Positions 38,284 to 49,984 of a stretch of DNA of 64,000 nt are shown piece after piece (positions within the stretch are counted from its first letter, which is position 1; the number at the start of each line of letters is the position of its first letter). The stretch covers positions 32,923,039 to 32,987,038 of the forward strand of contig NC_054085.1 in assembly GCF_017562075.2 (NCBI RefSeq), in the 5' to 3' direction. The notes beneath the pieces are model-generated. The model ran no database searches. It was not told where the DNA came from and saw only the letters and a program-made list of their open reading frames with translations. The DNA is from Anopheles merus. Taxonomy: Eukaryota; Arthropoda; Insecta; Diptera; Culicidae. The position numbers were made by a program, and so were the translations under genes.

Positions 38284-39876
38284 TCACTTACTAGCGTGGC
38301 ACACTTTCAACAGCACTAAATCCTTCACCTTGTCGTAATCGAAATAGCGCGGAAAGTCCATGCACACATTGATGAGCTTCCAGCGGTTCACGCCGAACCG
38401 GCCGTTACGCTTTTCAAAGTACCGCAGAAAGTAATCGTAGCACGGCGCGACCGAGTCCATGTCCTCGAGCGTGAATACGTAGCGCTTTTCCAGCGCGATG
38501 TAGATCGCCTTCAGCTTCGGCAGCTCGAGCAGCAAACTAACAATCGTCCGCACGAACGCTTCCGTAATGTCATCGTCGTAGATCACTGGCAAATGAAACA
38601 GAACATAAAAGGAAATTGTTACTAAAGATTTTTATAAAGGATGAAAGTGATGACCATATCTGCTTACCATCGGCGGCAATCACGTACTGCACGTCCTGGA
38701 GTTTGGTCTTCAAATCACGTGGATAGTCCTGATAGCTAACCTTGAAGTCGAGCTCGGTGACATGCACACGACAGTGCGGGCTTGAAAGATGAGCATTTCT
38801 CTGCACGTTGTCCCGTAAAAGATCCAGCAGCCCTTCAATATCAATGTCTGTTGAAGATGAAATAAAATGTTACTTCTTTCCACGATGTTTTTGCACGAAG
38901 CAGCTGTATCACTTCAAACGTACCCGTGCAGATGACCTCTCGTGCATACATGCTAGCGACTATGCTGGTAAGCCCAACGCCGGACCCAAGTTCCAGGATG
39001 TGAGTGTTTTTGAACTTTCGCTCGTTGTGCATGATATAATCGCCCAACAGTAGTGCACCGCGCCATATCTGCAAGCCAACCGCGTCCAGCCGCGTCGACT
39101 TACGATGCTCTAGGCAGGGGTAAGAGCAGATACATGCCATTAACCAAATTTCGAAAAATAAAACTCTAGAAAAAAAAAACCTTCACCAACCTATTTCTAT
39201 CGCTCCTTTCCGCTGCCGTACCACAACAACGTCGCCATCTTTATCGAGCACGATCGGAGGTGGTTTTGCATCTTTCTGGTGCGTTGCTATGCAACATTCA
39301 TCACCGGATTCACCGTACAACAACACTTCCTCCTGCTCCTCTTCGCACAAACTGTCGCCATAATCCGATTCGAAAGATTCTTCTTCAAAACAGCTTTCCT
39401 CCTCCACCTCCTCCGAGTCTTTAACGCTTGATGCCTTCGACTCACTGTCAGCCACGGACTGACCGTTGTTCCGTTTGTCCATGCCGTTTGCTAGCCCCGG
39501 TTGTGTGCCGTTCTCGGCGGGCGCAGCATCGCGGCGGTTTGGATACACAAAGGTAAATTTAGAAATAGAATCTGCACAAACGGACACATCATTCCCGCGG
39601 GGAACAAAAGTTTGTCGCAGGAAGAAAGGGCGGCGCGTTAGGGAAGAAAAATAAGAAAAGTTATGAAATATCCGCCCTGGCGTCAAAGGATCGGTAGCAA
39701 AAAGCAAGAAGCAAGAGCCTCCCCTTAGGAGGCGTTTAGGAAAATTTCGAAGCACATGCACAAGCGGTAATTTTTCGGTGAAGAAAAAATCCGTCATACT
39801 CACTGCCATTACCAGATTCTGTGCTGCAGAATTCTGCCTCGCTGTACAGCTCCGACGTAACTTCGAGTACGGACAT
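38284..39876 (-). CDS. METTL22: Protein-lysine methyltransferase METTL22 homologue
   Basis: METTL22 is an S-adenosylmethionine-dependent seven-beta-strand methyltransferase; the human enzyme methylates a lysine of Kin17. Five exons: 39876-39804, 39571-39191, 39109-38924, 38847-38668 and 38585-38284. All junctions are phase 1, giving 373 aa. Exon 1 starts MSVLEVTSELYSEAEF. Exon 2 includes FVYPNRRD and a long acidic stretch. Exon 3 holds IWRGALLLGDYI and the SAM-binding motif ILELGSGVGLTSI (about 189-201). The post-I segment CTDIDIEGLL follows, then AADVIYDDDITEAF, which parallels the human AAEVFYDDDLTDA. The exon 2 donor is GTTGGT, a weak site, but the in-frame join IEIEH fits the family. The C-terminus is uncertain: the last codons overlap a perfect GTAAGT donor. 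Confidence 0.9.
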
Positions 39877-41253
39877 CGTGCGAACGTGGTTTGTGTTTCA
39901 CTTTTCCGCCACTGTTTCTGTAAGCATTTGGTGACGAGTTGGGTCTTTGCTGCGAACGTTTTCGCGTGCGTGCCAAACCAGCTAATCAAAGCACGCGCAG
40001 CGTACTCAGCATATGCACGCCCAAATCTCTACTGACGACAATATTAGAACACAGCGCCGACGGGACCGTGGCGATTCGGGTCGCTTATTCTACACACGAA
40101 ACGGAGCGCAGTCTGACAACAACAGAAGCGCGCCGACCGAGCGGTTTTATGCTGTGTATAAATAATTTACCATTTCACGACCACCGTCTAGAATATGTGT
40201 CGTATTGTGTCCGTTCGTTTTAATAGCATTTTCGCCCCTGCTGCTTCGAATCAACAGATGCGCTAATGTTTGTGAGCAGCGGCTGGCGACACCGACGCTG
40301 TAATAGTTCCGACAACAACAGGCGTGTGGGGAATATGCGGCCCAGACCAAACTCCTCCTCCATGTGATCAGCAAAGCGGAGCCGCAAGCAATTCGCGGAA
40401 AGTGAAAACAGCACGTGACTTTGGGTGTTATTTTTACATCGGCTAGACGCTGCAATTTGCGTCGCTGTCCTGTGGTATGAGCAGGCAACTCATTTCCCCG
40501 GATGGATACAACGTGCAGCACGGCGCGTTTTATGAATGAAAATAATCCAGCCACTCCAGGAGAGAGAGGGGGGTGGGGGGTGGGGGGGGGCTATTCAGGC
40601 CCCGCTACAGCTCTCGGTATGAGCGCGTGCCACAGATGCACCTGAAACGGCAAGCCAAAGGTCTAGGTTAAAAGCCAATCCGGTAGCACTTCGCGCAGCG
40701 GGGATCACCGGGCACGTAACGGCATACCTAACGGGGTGTTAAAAATAGCATTTTACCGCTCACAAACAGCTGATCACACGATTCGGACGCTGAGGGTGCC
40801 TGGGGGGATGCAATCGACGAGACAGAGATTCGAGGGAAAAGGGTTTTGTTTTTCTTTTTTTTTTGTTTCAGCAGCGTCTAGGAAAAGATGTAAACAAAGA
40901 CAGCCAGATGATTCAGCTGGTGCCAAGATTTATCGATACACAGGTCGATTTTGGCGCAATTTTTATTTTTGATATATTTTTTATGTAGTTAATTTGCAAT
41001 AATGTTTTGAACGAACACACTGAATATTTTCAATCAACAGCTTACGTATTTCATTATTTTTTTCATTCTAATAAACTGTGCTATAAACCTTGGTATAATT
41101 TAGACCAGCTGTATTAATCTTGTGTCATCTCCGTCTTTTTGACAGATCTCAGTGTGGAAACGGCATGTAAACAAAACAATTCCTGCGTTCGTTTTTCTGT
41201 GCGCTTTTACACTTTCGGCTGGTTTTTACTTAAAATACAACGCTTCCACAGTA
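39877..41253. promoter_or_regulatory. Divergent promoter region, METTL22 / GPATCH1
   Basis: A spacer of 1377 bp between two divergent start codons, with no supported gene. It contains a G-rich tract at 40568-40590 and an AT-rich half near GPATCH1. Confidence 0.6.
40568..40590 (+). repeat. G-run tract (G6-T-G6-T-G9)
   Basis: Three G runs separated by single T residues. The last run of nine can supply two G-triplets, satisfying a four-tract G-quadruplex pattern with very short loops. It lies about 690 bp upstream of each divergent gene start. Confidence 0.85.
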
Positions 41254-44200
41254 ATGGACGACGACGAAGAAACCCTCTGTAGGTATGGAACAGCTCTACC
41301 AGCATTTGAAGAAGGTAAGTAAGCAGTATTAGGCCAGCGACTAACACCAACTACACCAACTTCACAATCGTCCACTCTCGGCACCCACAGATGCAGTGCC
41401 GTCGAAGAAGCCCATCACAGTCGAGGACCAGATCGTGCTGGATAGCAATGGAAAGCGCCGGTTTCATGGCGCATTTACGGGCGGTTTTTCGGCGGGCTAC
41501 TGGAACACGGTCGGCTCGGAGGAAGGCTGGAAGCCGGCCGAGTTTAAAAGCTCGCGCACGGAGAAATCGTCCCTTGCGCGGCAGCAAAATCCGATGGATT
41601 TCATGGACGAGGAGGACCTGGGCGAGTTTGGCATTGCGCCACAGCGTGTGCAGGCAAAGGAAGACTTTGCGCACAGCAGTGCGGCCGGCCGGTCCAACAA
41701 GCGACGCTTGGATCTAGCCTTTTCCAAGGGTCCAATTCCGGGTCAGCCCGTGTTGCGCGCGCTGCTCGAACCGGCCAGGGAGAAAACGGCCGTGAAGATA
41801 CTCAAAAAGATGGGCTGGCGGGAAGGGCAAGGAATCGGTGAGCGACAAACGAAGCGAGAGAAAAAGCGAGCCAACGAGCGGAACAGCAAGGAGCAGTATA
41901 TCCTGAAAATGTACGGTTGTGAGATTCCGGGACGTGACACCAGCGCCAGCGCAGAGAACGACGACGGGGATGATGGGGAGGAATCGGACGGTTCGGACAG
42001 TGACTATGAGATAACGTTCGCGCCGGATGATTTCGATCCCTTGGTAGCGGCCCTAAAGGACAACACGTTCGGGCTGGGCTACAGTGGGCTGGACCGTGGC
42101 GGCACTTCGAAAGGATTCCAGCTGTTCGATACGCTCGAGGTGGTCGATCGGAACAACAAGAAGCTTTCCATCCGCGGGCAAGCATTCGGCATCGGTGCGC
42201 TGGAAGACGATGACGATTTAGACGTGTACGCACGGGATGACATGTCGCGGTACGATTTTTCGCTCGAAGATAGATCCAAATCAAAGCGGGCGATCGAGGG
42301 GAAAAAATCGGGCAGTGAAGCGAACACGCTGGAAGGCTTCTGCCCGGTCAGCAGTTCCCGGAAGCTGGCGAAGAAGGTTTTTCGCGTGGACGTGCCGGAA
42401 GCGTTCAGGCCACGGAATTGGGAGGAACGACGCTCGCGCTTCGACCGCATCGACGAGGAACGGGCGAGGAAAATGCAGCAAGAAAACGAGTACAAAATCA
42501 AGGGACTCGGTAGGCACGATCTTGACCCGAAGGAACGGGGAGCGATTCTTGGTGAGCAGACGGTCGCCAAGAATCCGGTGCTGGAAATGATAAACAAGCA
42601 AAGCTCCAACTTTGTTCGGCGAGAAGTTATGAATGAGGCTGTAGATCCGCTTCCGCAGGAAACGAAACGCTTGGCAAGCGAAGAGAAGAGTGGACAAGAT
42701 TCAAAGCAGGACAGCTCACCGTCGATCGTTCCCTCGGGTCTGGTACAACAGCCGAGTGTGCTGCAGCGCCAGTACGTCGGTTCCACCAAGGAAGGGTTCA
42801 AACCGTTCATTGCGATGCCCGACAAGCAGGAACGCTACGAACGGTTTCTTGCCTTTCAGCCAACGGAGCGCTACCTGACCCGCGAACAGTACCTCGAATC
42901 GTTGCAACCGCTAAACCTTTCCGCCTGGGATCGGGAACGGGAGCGGAAGGAGTTTATGCAGGCCGAACGCATGTACCGCCCACTGGACGGCCTTATGTCC
43001 GAACGGTTCGTTACGGCATCGAGCCTGATAGCGGACAAAACCATTCCCGCCGATGGGGACGCCGGCAAACCGCGCGAAATTCGCATGACACGCAGCCGCA
43101 CAATGTGGAAGCCGCACAAGGACATCTGCAAACGCTTCAACGTGCCGGAACCGTTCGGCGGAATGATGGTGGACGATACCGATGCGGTGGAGAAACGGCG
43201 CAAAGAGAAGGGCAAGTTCTCCGTGTTCGATTACTTGGAAGCGCCGGTTACGAATAGGCGAGATTTTGTAACGCCGACCATGATACCGGTCGCACAACAG
43301 GCAGCGGAAGACAAGCGACCAAATGGTGGCGGCAGCAAACCGGTAGAACAGTCGAGCGGCACGACTACCGCCGGGCAGAGATGTTCGTCGAAAGATTTTT
43401 TCCTAACCGAAAGTACGCCATCCGCGAAAGAAGTTGACCGCAACGCTGGCGTTACGATTGAGCAGCCAAAACCACCAACATCTCAAACTTCCCGGACGGT
43501 TCCCACAAAACCGCCGTACAAAAAACGAACCGAACTGGAGGAAAAGGTGCTCGAGGCGACCAATAAAAAGCCGGAAGAGAAGCGTGACCTTTTCAAGTCC
43601 ATCTTTTGCAGCAGCGATGAAGAGGAGCAGGAGGATGAGCAGTCGAAGAATCAGCAGCCGTCGAAACCGGACGATGCAGCAGCTCCATCCGGAAGCGCGG
43701 CACTAACCGACGAGGAAAAGCTTAAGATGGTCGACAGCTTCGTATCGATCAAGCCCGCCCGCCAGTTAAACATTCTGCGCAACAACTCTCCACCTCGCGG
43801 GATTTTTAAGAATTTGTTCGAATTCAAAAAACCACAACACGCTGACGGGGAAGATCATTCAAAGCGCGAAAGCGTTCTGCAGTGCTCATCGAAAGCTGCA
43901 GCGGGCAAAGCGAAGGAGATCCTTCAGCAAGCTGGTAAAGACGAATCAAAGAACGGTACCGATTCGTCCAGCGATTCGGACCCGGACAGTGCGTCCGACT
44001 CGGACGAACCGGAATACTATGGTCCACGGTTACCGTCGCAGGGTGGTGCCAACAATGCTCCCTCTTCAAAGACTCCCATCGAGCCAGCATCGCATCCGCT
44101 TCTGAGTGGTCGGGAAGTAGCGGGAACACCAACGGGAAGGTACACCGAAGTATGGATCGAAAAAGATGCCGGCGAGGATCGACACTCGTCTTCGGGAAGG

Positions 44201-44308
44201 GTGAAGAAAAAGAAAAAACACAAACATCACGAGCACAAGAAAAAATCGAAGGGGAAGCACAAGAAAGAGAAAAAGAAAAGCAGCCATAAGCATAAGAGTA
44301 AACGATAG
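41254..44308 (+). CDS. GPATCH1: G-patch domain-containing protein 1 homologue
   Basis: GPATCH1 is a nuclear protein found in late (C-complex) spliceosomes; its G-patch is expected to stimulate a DEAH-box helicase. Exon 1 is 41254-41314 (MDDDEETLCRYG...FEE plus 1 nt). Exon 2 is 41391-44308. They join in phase 1 (GTAAGT ... CCCACAG) to give 992 aa. An N-terminal DUF1604-type region carries RRFHGAFTGGFSAGYWNTVGS. The G-patch is near 154-180 (VKILKKMGWREGQGIG). Next comes the conserved block GQAFGIGALEDDDDLDVYA, then a Lys/Glu-rich middle and, in the last 40 residues, a Lys/His/Ser-rich tail ending HKHKSKR. The tail looks like a nuclear-speckle or nuclear-localising sequence. The length is close to that of the vertebrate protein. 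Confidence 0.93.
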
Positions 44309-44342
44309 ACGCCGTGTGTGTGCACTACGTTTGGTTTTTGGC

Positions 44343-44348
44343 AATAAA
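44343..44348 (+). terminator. Poly(A) signal of GPATCH1
   Basis: AATAAA 35 bp beyond the GPATCH1 stop codon. Confidence 0.75.
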
Positions 44349-44449
44349 GCTACACAGGTCGTGCAAAGTGTTACGTTGATGTTCTTTCCTTTTTTGTGTA
44401 CATATATGAACCACGCAGCTGGTCCCGTTGCTTTCCATTTAAATTCATT

Positions 44450-44455
44450 TTTATT
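44450..44455 (-). terminator. Candidate distal poly(A) signal of SUZ12
   Basis: AATAAA on the minus strand, 102 bp from the GPATCH1 hexamer on the other strand. It would make the two genes abut tail to tail. Confidence 0.4.
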
Positions 44456-45823
44456 GCGTCATTACATAAATTCGACACTAAAACAGGGGGTAGTGATTGG
44501 CAGGGCAGGACGGTTGGCTAATTCAAAGGATTCTCCCCCCCCCCCCTCCACTTGCTCTCACTGTCCTGCCCAAACGAGTTTTGAGAAGGCAACTCAGTGC
44601 TGGGGAAATTGGGTGCCAGGAGGAGAAGACGAGAGTGCCACGCGTTTGATATGAGCAATTTAAAAAAAACGCTGCTTTCGAGTCGAGAAAACATTAAGAC
44701 GGTGGCGTTTAAAAAAAGCTATCTTCTCTACTGCCGATAATTCAAACTAGGCGCTAACTAAAAACCTCTTTCTTTCTAACACTCGTTACATTGGTTAGAT
44801 GAGAGGGATAGAAAATAGATTGCGCGCATACTAATAAAAAAAAAAAACAATTTTATAAGATCAAACAATCCGAACACGAAAGTTTGTTTCCCCTCGTATT
44901 ATTTTGCCTTTCGATTAGTAATTCACACCCATATCATATCAGTCAATCGTCGACATTATGGATCTTTCAGTTCATAACAACATGTCGTCGCGATCCTGCG
45001 AGAAGCGGGAGAACAAATGGCAGTGTATCAGTGTGTATGTGTGTGTTTGTGGTGGGTGACCACGTAAACCCCGTTTCTAGGACCTTGCCTGCTGCGGCTT
45101 TGTAATCGACTCCATTCTTATGCTTTCCAATGTCTACTTGATTATATGGATATACAACGAGCTAAAAATGAATGTTGTGGCTTGGTGGAGATGAGACGAC
45201 AACCAAACGGATAGAACCAAACCCACATTCCACACGACCTAGCAACCAACCTTCGCCCGATCCCTTCCGAGGTATATGCAATTGTTTATCCTACCACACC
45301 CCAACCATAGGCAATGTTGTCCTTCCCTACGCTTTTAGGACGTAAACTGTAGCTGTTTCTAGATTGCTCTACTAATTATTTTCACTACACTTTCCCGAGA
45401 AACATTCCTGCATTAGTTTTCCATCTCTCTTACGGTGTGTGCCTTCTTTTATCGTTGATTTTCTGTCGCTTTTAAAAGCACAATCGGTTATTATAGCTCC
45501 ACTGGTGATACTGTTTTCCTCCATTATCCGGCACACAACGACACTTATAGGTGTGTCAAGCGACACCAGATTTACAATTTTGACGATCGGATTTTGTTGT
45601 TTTGCAACTTTCCAATAAGAATAGTCGTTTCATTTGTGTACGATCATGCGCGTTCCTGTAATCTGTTGCCATCGAAACATGACTTGTTTTGTTTTGTTTT
45701 GTTTTTGTTTTCTTCGTTCTGTGCGGTTAATGAAACCACTCACTATCGGCACATCGTTTAGGATCGCCCCATATCAGCTTTACACACCTTTGCAGGGTAA
45801 CAACACTTTGATACGGCGTGTGC

Positions 45824-45851
45824 TGTGTGTGTGTGTGTGTGTGTGTGTGTG
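45824..45851 (+). repeat. (GT)14 microsatellite
   Basis: Fourteen perfect GT dinucleotides in the presumed SUZ12 3' UTR (CA repeat in the transcript). Confidence 0.95.
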
Positions 45852-46129
45852 CTTACACTTACTTGCTAATACGTATTGTATAAAAATATGCTATCAGAAA
45901 GTATGTTCAATTTCGTGCAATCCACACAGTGCTGCGTACTGTGCGCCCTTTACCTAGAGCGTGTTCACCACCTCCCTTGTTAAAATATATGATTCCCTTC
46001 GCTCTTCTCTCGCTCTATCGCTTTGTCCGGGCTCGATGCATCGCCAGCAGTAGTAGTAGTAGTATGCAGCCAGTGGCCGGTGGTCGGACCGGCAGGACGG
46101 CACAGTCCGCGCGCCCGTTAGAGCCAGCA

Positions 46130-49100
46130 TCAGTTGAGGGACCGCTTTCGGAGCAGCAGATGCGAACCTAGGGAAAGAGATTTCCTGCGCGTCATTATGG
46201 GGGAATAGGTTATGCTGCCCGTCGAATGGTTGTGGTGTTTGTGCGTGCCGGAGGCGGATAGGGCGGTAGGAGAGGCAAACAGTTTGGTGGAGGATGACTT
46301 TCTGCTTCCGGCAGCGTTGGCAGTGGATGAGGATGATGACGGCGTTTTCCCCGAGCCCGACGGTGCCTTTAGCCCCGCGGTAGTGGAATGTGGCGAGCCG
46401 CCGCTGCTGCTGCTGGTGGTGGCTTTACCGGCGGACGAATGCGAACCACTGCCACCGGTGCTTTTGTTCGCGTTTCCGGCACTTCGACGACGCCGGGAAT
46501 GCTCTGCTTTTAGCCAATCAACATGTACAGCACAACGAACACAGCCCAACCACATATAGCGTGAATATTGCATGATTTGCATGAGTAAAGAGTCGTGACG
46601 GTAGGCGGTAGGGTGGTTTATGGATGGCAAACATAAAACACATAAACAAGAAAAAACAAAAGAAAAAAAAGATACAAGAAAAAAAGAAACCATAAATTAG
46701 TGAAAAAGAAGCAACAATGTAAGTGCACAAAATGTGATGAATGTGTAAAAAAGAACAGCAAAAATGAAATAATAAAATTGCTTTACAATTATAAAACCCC
46801 CGTGTAGAAAATAACAACCAAAAACATGAACCGAAACATGCCCTTCAAACCAAAGCACAAGCTGGTGGTGGACAAATGGTTCCGTAGGGATGGAATTTGC
46901 AACAAAAAAGCGGAACATTTACTAACCTCCCGGGTCCGTGTTCTTTGCCGGCGTTATCGTCGGCTTCACCTTGCGCTGCTGTCCGTCGCCAGTGGTGGAC
47001 GTGCCGCTGCCACCAACGCCGTGGCCAGACTTGTGGTGCTGATAGGACGAGCTGCCAGAGATGGACGTGCTTGCGCCTGCGCCGGCCGTACGCTCTCCAC
47101 TGCCGTTCCTATGCTCCGTCTTGATCGTTTGCGGCTTGTGCACGGTCACGTTGTTCCAGTAGTCCATCTGTTCGGTCCGCGCCGTCTTCAGCGCCTGCTG
47201 CAGTTCGGTATCGTTGGCTGGTATTTTCTACAAAGCGTACCAAAAAATCACATGAAATTATTACCACAAATTCCACAATGCCCCATAGGCTATCGTGCCC
47301 GTACTACACATACCCGCAGCTTTCTGATGATGCGCTGCATGACGTCGGCCGACACCAGCCCGAAGTCAAACAGCGAGCACATGTGCAGCACAAAGTTGCG
47401 GTAGAGGTTGCGGGCCATCAGCTCGCGGCCGCGGAGATCGATAAACATTTCCAGCGCGATCGGTATCTGGCAGTCGCCGGAGTAGCCGTACTTCATGACG
47501 TGCAGATTCCACAGCTTCATCAGCTCCTTCTCGCCCTCGTTAACGTCGGTGAACTCGTCGATCATCTGCATCGTTTTCTGCTGCAGCCAGAGCGGATCGC
47601 TCTCGCCCTCCGAGTCGATGTCGAGCTCCCTCGGGTACACTGGCAGACACGTCATGGTGTGATGGTACATTCTGCCGGAAACCAACAAGAAAAGAGGATA
47701 TAATAAAAGACTGTTGGGGGGTGGGACAATGGGACTGCAACAAGTGTGTGCGTCCATGCTTCACCCACCTGCTGTGGCCGGTAATGTACGGCCGCTGGCT
47801 GTCGAACTCGTTCTCGTCGTTGTCGATAAACTCGGACAGGCTCGGTTTCGGTCGCCGCGGGCGACAGACGAGCAGGTTCGTCACCACCGTCCGGCGCATC
47901 GGATCGCGCACCGTGTAGGCCGTCGTCGGGCCGAGCAGATCGTGCGGCGACCCATTGTACGACCCGTCGTACAGCTCGTTGATCGTCACGTCGATGCGGG
48001 CACCCTCCGGGATGGGCACGTAGTTGAAGTTGAGCCGCGCGTGGCACAGCTTCAGATGCTTCAGCAGCGAGTACAGCACGGCACAGTTCAAGGAGCACCA
48101 CGGGCACGTATAGTCGTCGCCGGTCTCCGTGCGCTGGCGGGAGTAGTTGTTGTGGATGAAGTGATAGATCACCCGCTTGCCGTCTTCCTCCTTCTTTGGA
48201 CCCACCTCCGCCCCGTTGCTGGCCACGACGGCCAGGTTCGACTTCTCGTCGACCATTTGCGTGTCTTCATCGCCCGAAACCGTCGCCGACGGTCCAACCT
48301 CATCGGGATGGCCCGCCGCCGCGGCCGCCGGCGTCAGAATGCTGTTGTTGTTGATGTTGATGTTCAGCCCCTTCCGGAACGGTTCCAGGGACGGTGGTTT
48401 GTGGTTCTCCTTATCGCTATACCCGTGCTCCAGCTTGATCTCCGCCGCACCGGCGGGCTCGTAGCCGCGCGGCGGCTCTTTGGTCCACAGCAGCCGAACC
48501 TTGAGAATGGGCCGGATCATCTCCTCGTAGCGATCGATAAAGTCCTCGCTGGTCGGTGGCAGCACGTCGCCCTTGGCACAGTCGTCCGACGGCAGAAAGT
48601 CCATGATGTCGTACGCTTCCGGCATCGACGACCAGTACCGGTTCTTGATCGGCGAACCGTACTTGGCCGCGACCGTCTTCTGGTGCGAGATGATCTCCCG
48701 CACCGTCAGCTCGTAGTCCGCCTGCTTCAGCAGACACCGGCCGTACTTGTCGCACACGGTCAGCTCGGTGCTGTACAGCTTGCTGTGGCCGTGCAGCTTC
48801 TGCCGCTTGGCCGACGGTTCCTCGCCGTCGCTCACCGTGCCAGCGCTGTTGGTGAGGTAGTTATTGTGCTCGCCCCCGTTCGTATCCCCCGGGCCGGCCC
48901 CAGCCGGTGCCGTGTACTGCACGCGAAATCGCAGTACGAACGAAACCTGCGTGGCGGCCACCTGATTCACCATGCCGTTGGTGTTGAACGTATCCGTCGG
49001 TATGCTCACGATCGGTGGTTTCTCCTCCAGCCCGAGGGTGCCACCGCTGCCGCCCCCCTCCACCGCTGGCTGGTCGTCCTTGGGATTCACCAGCACCTGC

Positions 49101-49984
49101 GACTTGCCGATCGTCAGCTGCATCTGGGTGGCGGCCGACGCGTCCTTGCGCTTGGTGTGCGCGATCTTGAGCAGATTCGTCTCCACCTGCACACACTTGC
49201 GCCCGCAGTCGGACGCCCCGATGTCCGCCTCGTCGTGCGGCTCGTCGGGGAAGGCATTTTTCAGCGGCACCACGATCCCGTTGCTGTCCGCCGCACCGTT
49301 GCGGATCGTTTGGTTCTTCTCGTCGAAGAAGCCCAGAAACACCAGCGTCAGGTAGCCGTCGGCCATCGTCAGACCGTTCGCCTTCTCCGAGCGCAGCCTG
49401 GCCACCTTCTTCTCGAGCATCGAGTCGATTTTGAAAGACTGGCGGGATTTGTGAGATCGAGACATGCGATTACGCATGTAGGTCAGATTGCGGTGCAGAA
49501 AGATTGGCTGGCACGGGGCAATGGAGAAAAGAAATGCGTTCGTGTTAGCGGGTTTTGCTGTTATTGTGTTTTGCTGCCTTTTTGTCTCACCTTTAAAATG
49601 TTTCGCGTTCGAAGAAATCGATAAATGTGTGTGGATTCTGCAAGAGACAAAAAAAATGCGATCAAATTCGGTCAATTTGTAGTCATTTATTCGTCATTTT
49701 TTCTGCTCCAGATGTTCCCAAAAGGGACACTTTAATGTGTGAAGATTTTCATCCCAAGTAGGACCTTTATACTCACTTTCGAAGGCCTGCATAAACACCT
49801 CGTGATCGGTGGTCAGTGCCTCGGCCCGCGGCGGTCGGCCCATCACCTCCGTATCCTTATCCTTCTTCCTCAGGGGATGGTTCTTTTTGGTTTTGCTGCT
49901 GGTGCTGCCGCCGCCCGACGACGATGGGACGCAGCCTGCCCCAGCAGGTGAAACGTCCGGGTGCTTCCTGGCCTGCTTTTCCAT
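46130..49984 (-). CDS. Su(z)12: Polycomb repressive complex 2 subunit SUZ12
   Basis: SUZ12 is a core PRC2 subunit needed for H3K27 methylation by E(z)/EZH2. Six exons: 49984-49777, 49637-49591, 49507-47769, 47671-47314, 47227-46927 and 46506-46130. The phases all agree and give 1009 aa. Exons 1-3 rebuild the conserved N-terminus: HEVFMQAFE, the 47-nt micro-exon IYRFLRTRNILK, then PIFLHRNLTYM. The single C2H2 finger CPWCSLNC...HLKLCH lies at about 551-575. The VEFS box (about 665-784) has TCLPVYPRELDIDSEGESD, DVNEGEKELMKLWNLHVMK and NFVLHMCSLFDF. After the VEFS box come some 225 residues of Ser/Gly/Ala/His low complexity, absent from the vertebrate protein, ending in a basic RRKSL...LLLRKRSLN segment. 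The exon 5 donor is GTTAGT. Confidence 0.95.
46507..46926 (-). other. SUZ12 last intron (420 bp)
   Basis: It is bounded by GTTAGT at 46926 and AAAAG before 46506. It is A-rich on the plus strand around 46640-46770, which gives a pyrimidine-rich transcript, and it has no coding content. Confidence 0.8.

Larger units (their letters stand above)
44309..46129 (-). other. Probable long 3' UTR of SUZ12
   Basis: No coding gene is supported. Minus-strand AATAAA at 44450-44455 could end a SUZ12 transcript with a UTR of about 1.7 kb. The stretch includes a C12 run at 44535-44546 and a (GT)14 microsatellite at 45824-45851. Confidence 0.5.

Noticed and set aside
40147..40554. 135-codon minus-strand frame in the METTL22/GPATCH1 spacer
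   Set aside because: It lacks recognisable domains or splice context and has a cysteine-scattered translation unlike neighbouring genes.
47714..49624. 636-codon open frame on the plus strand opposite SUZ12
   Set aside because: An antisense shadow of SUZ12 exon 3, with codon composition typical of GC-rich complements and no conserved motif.
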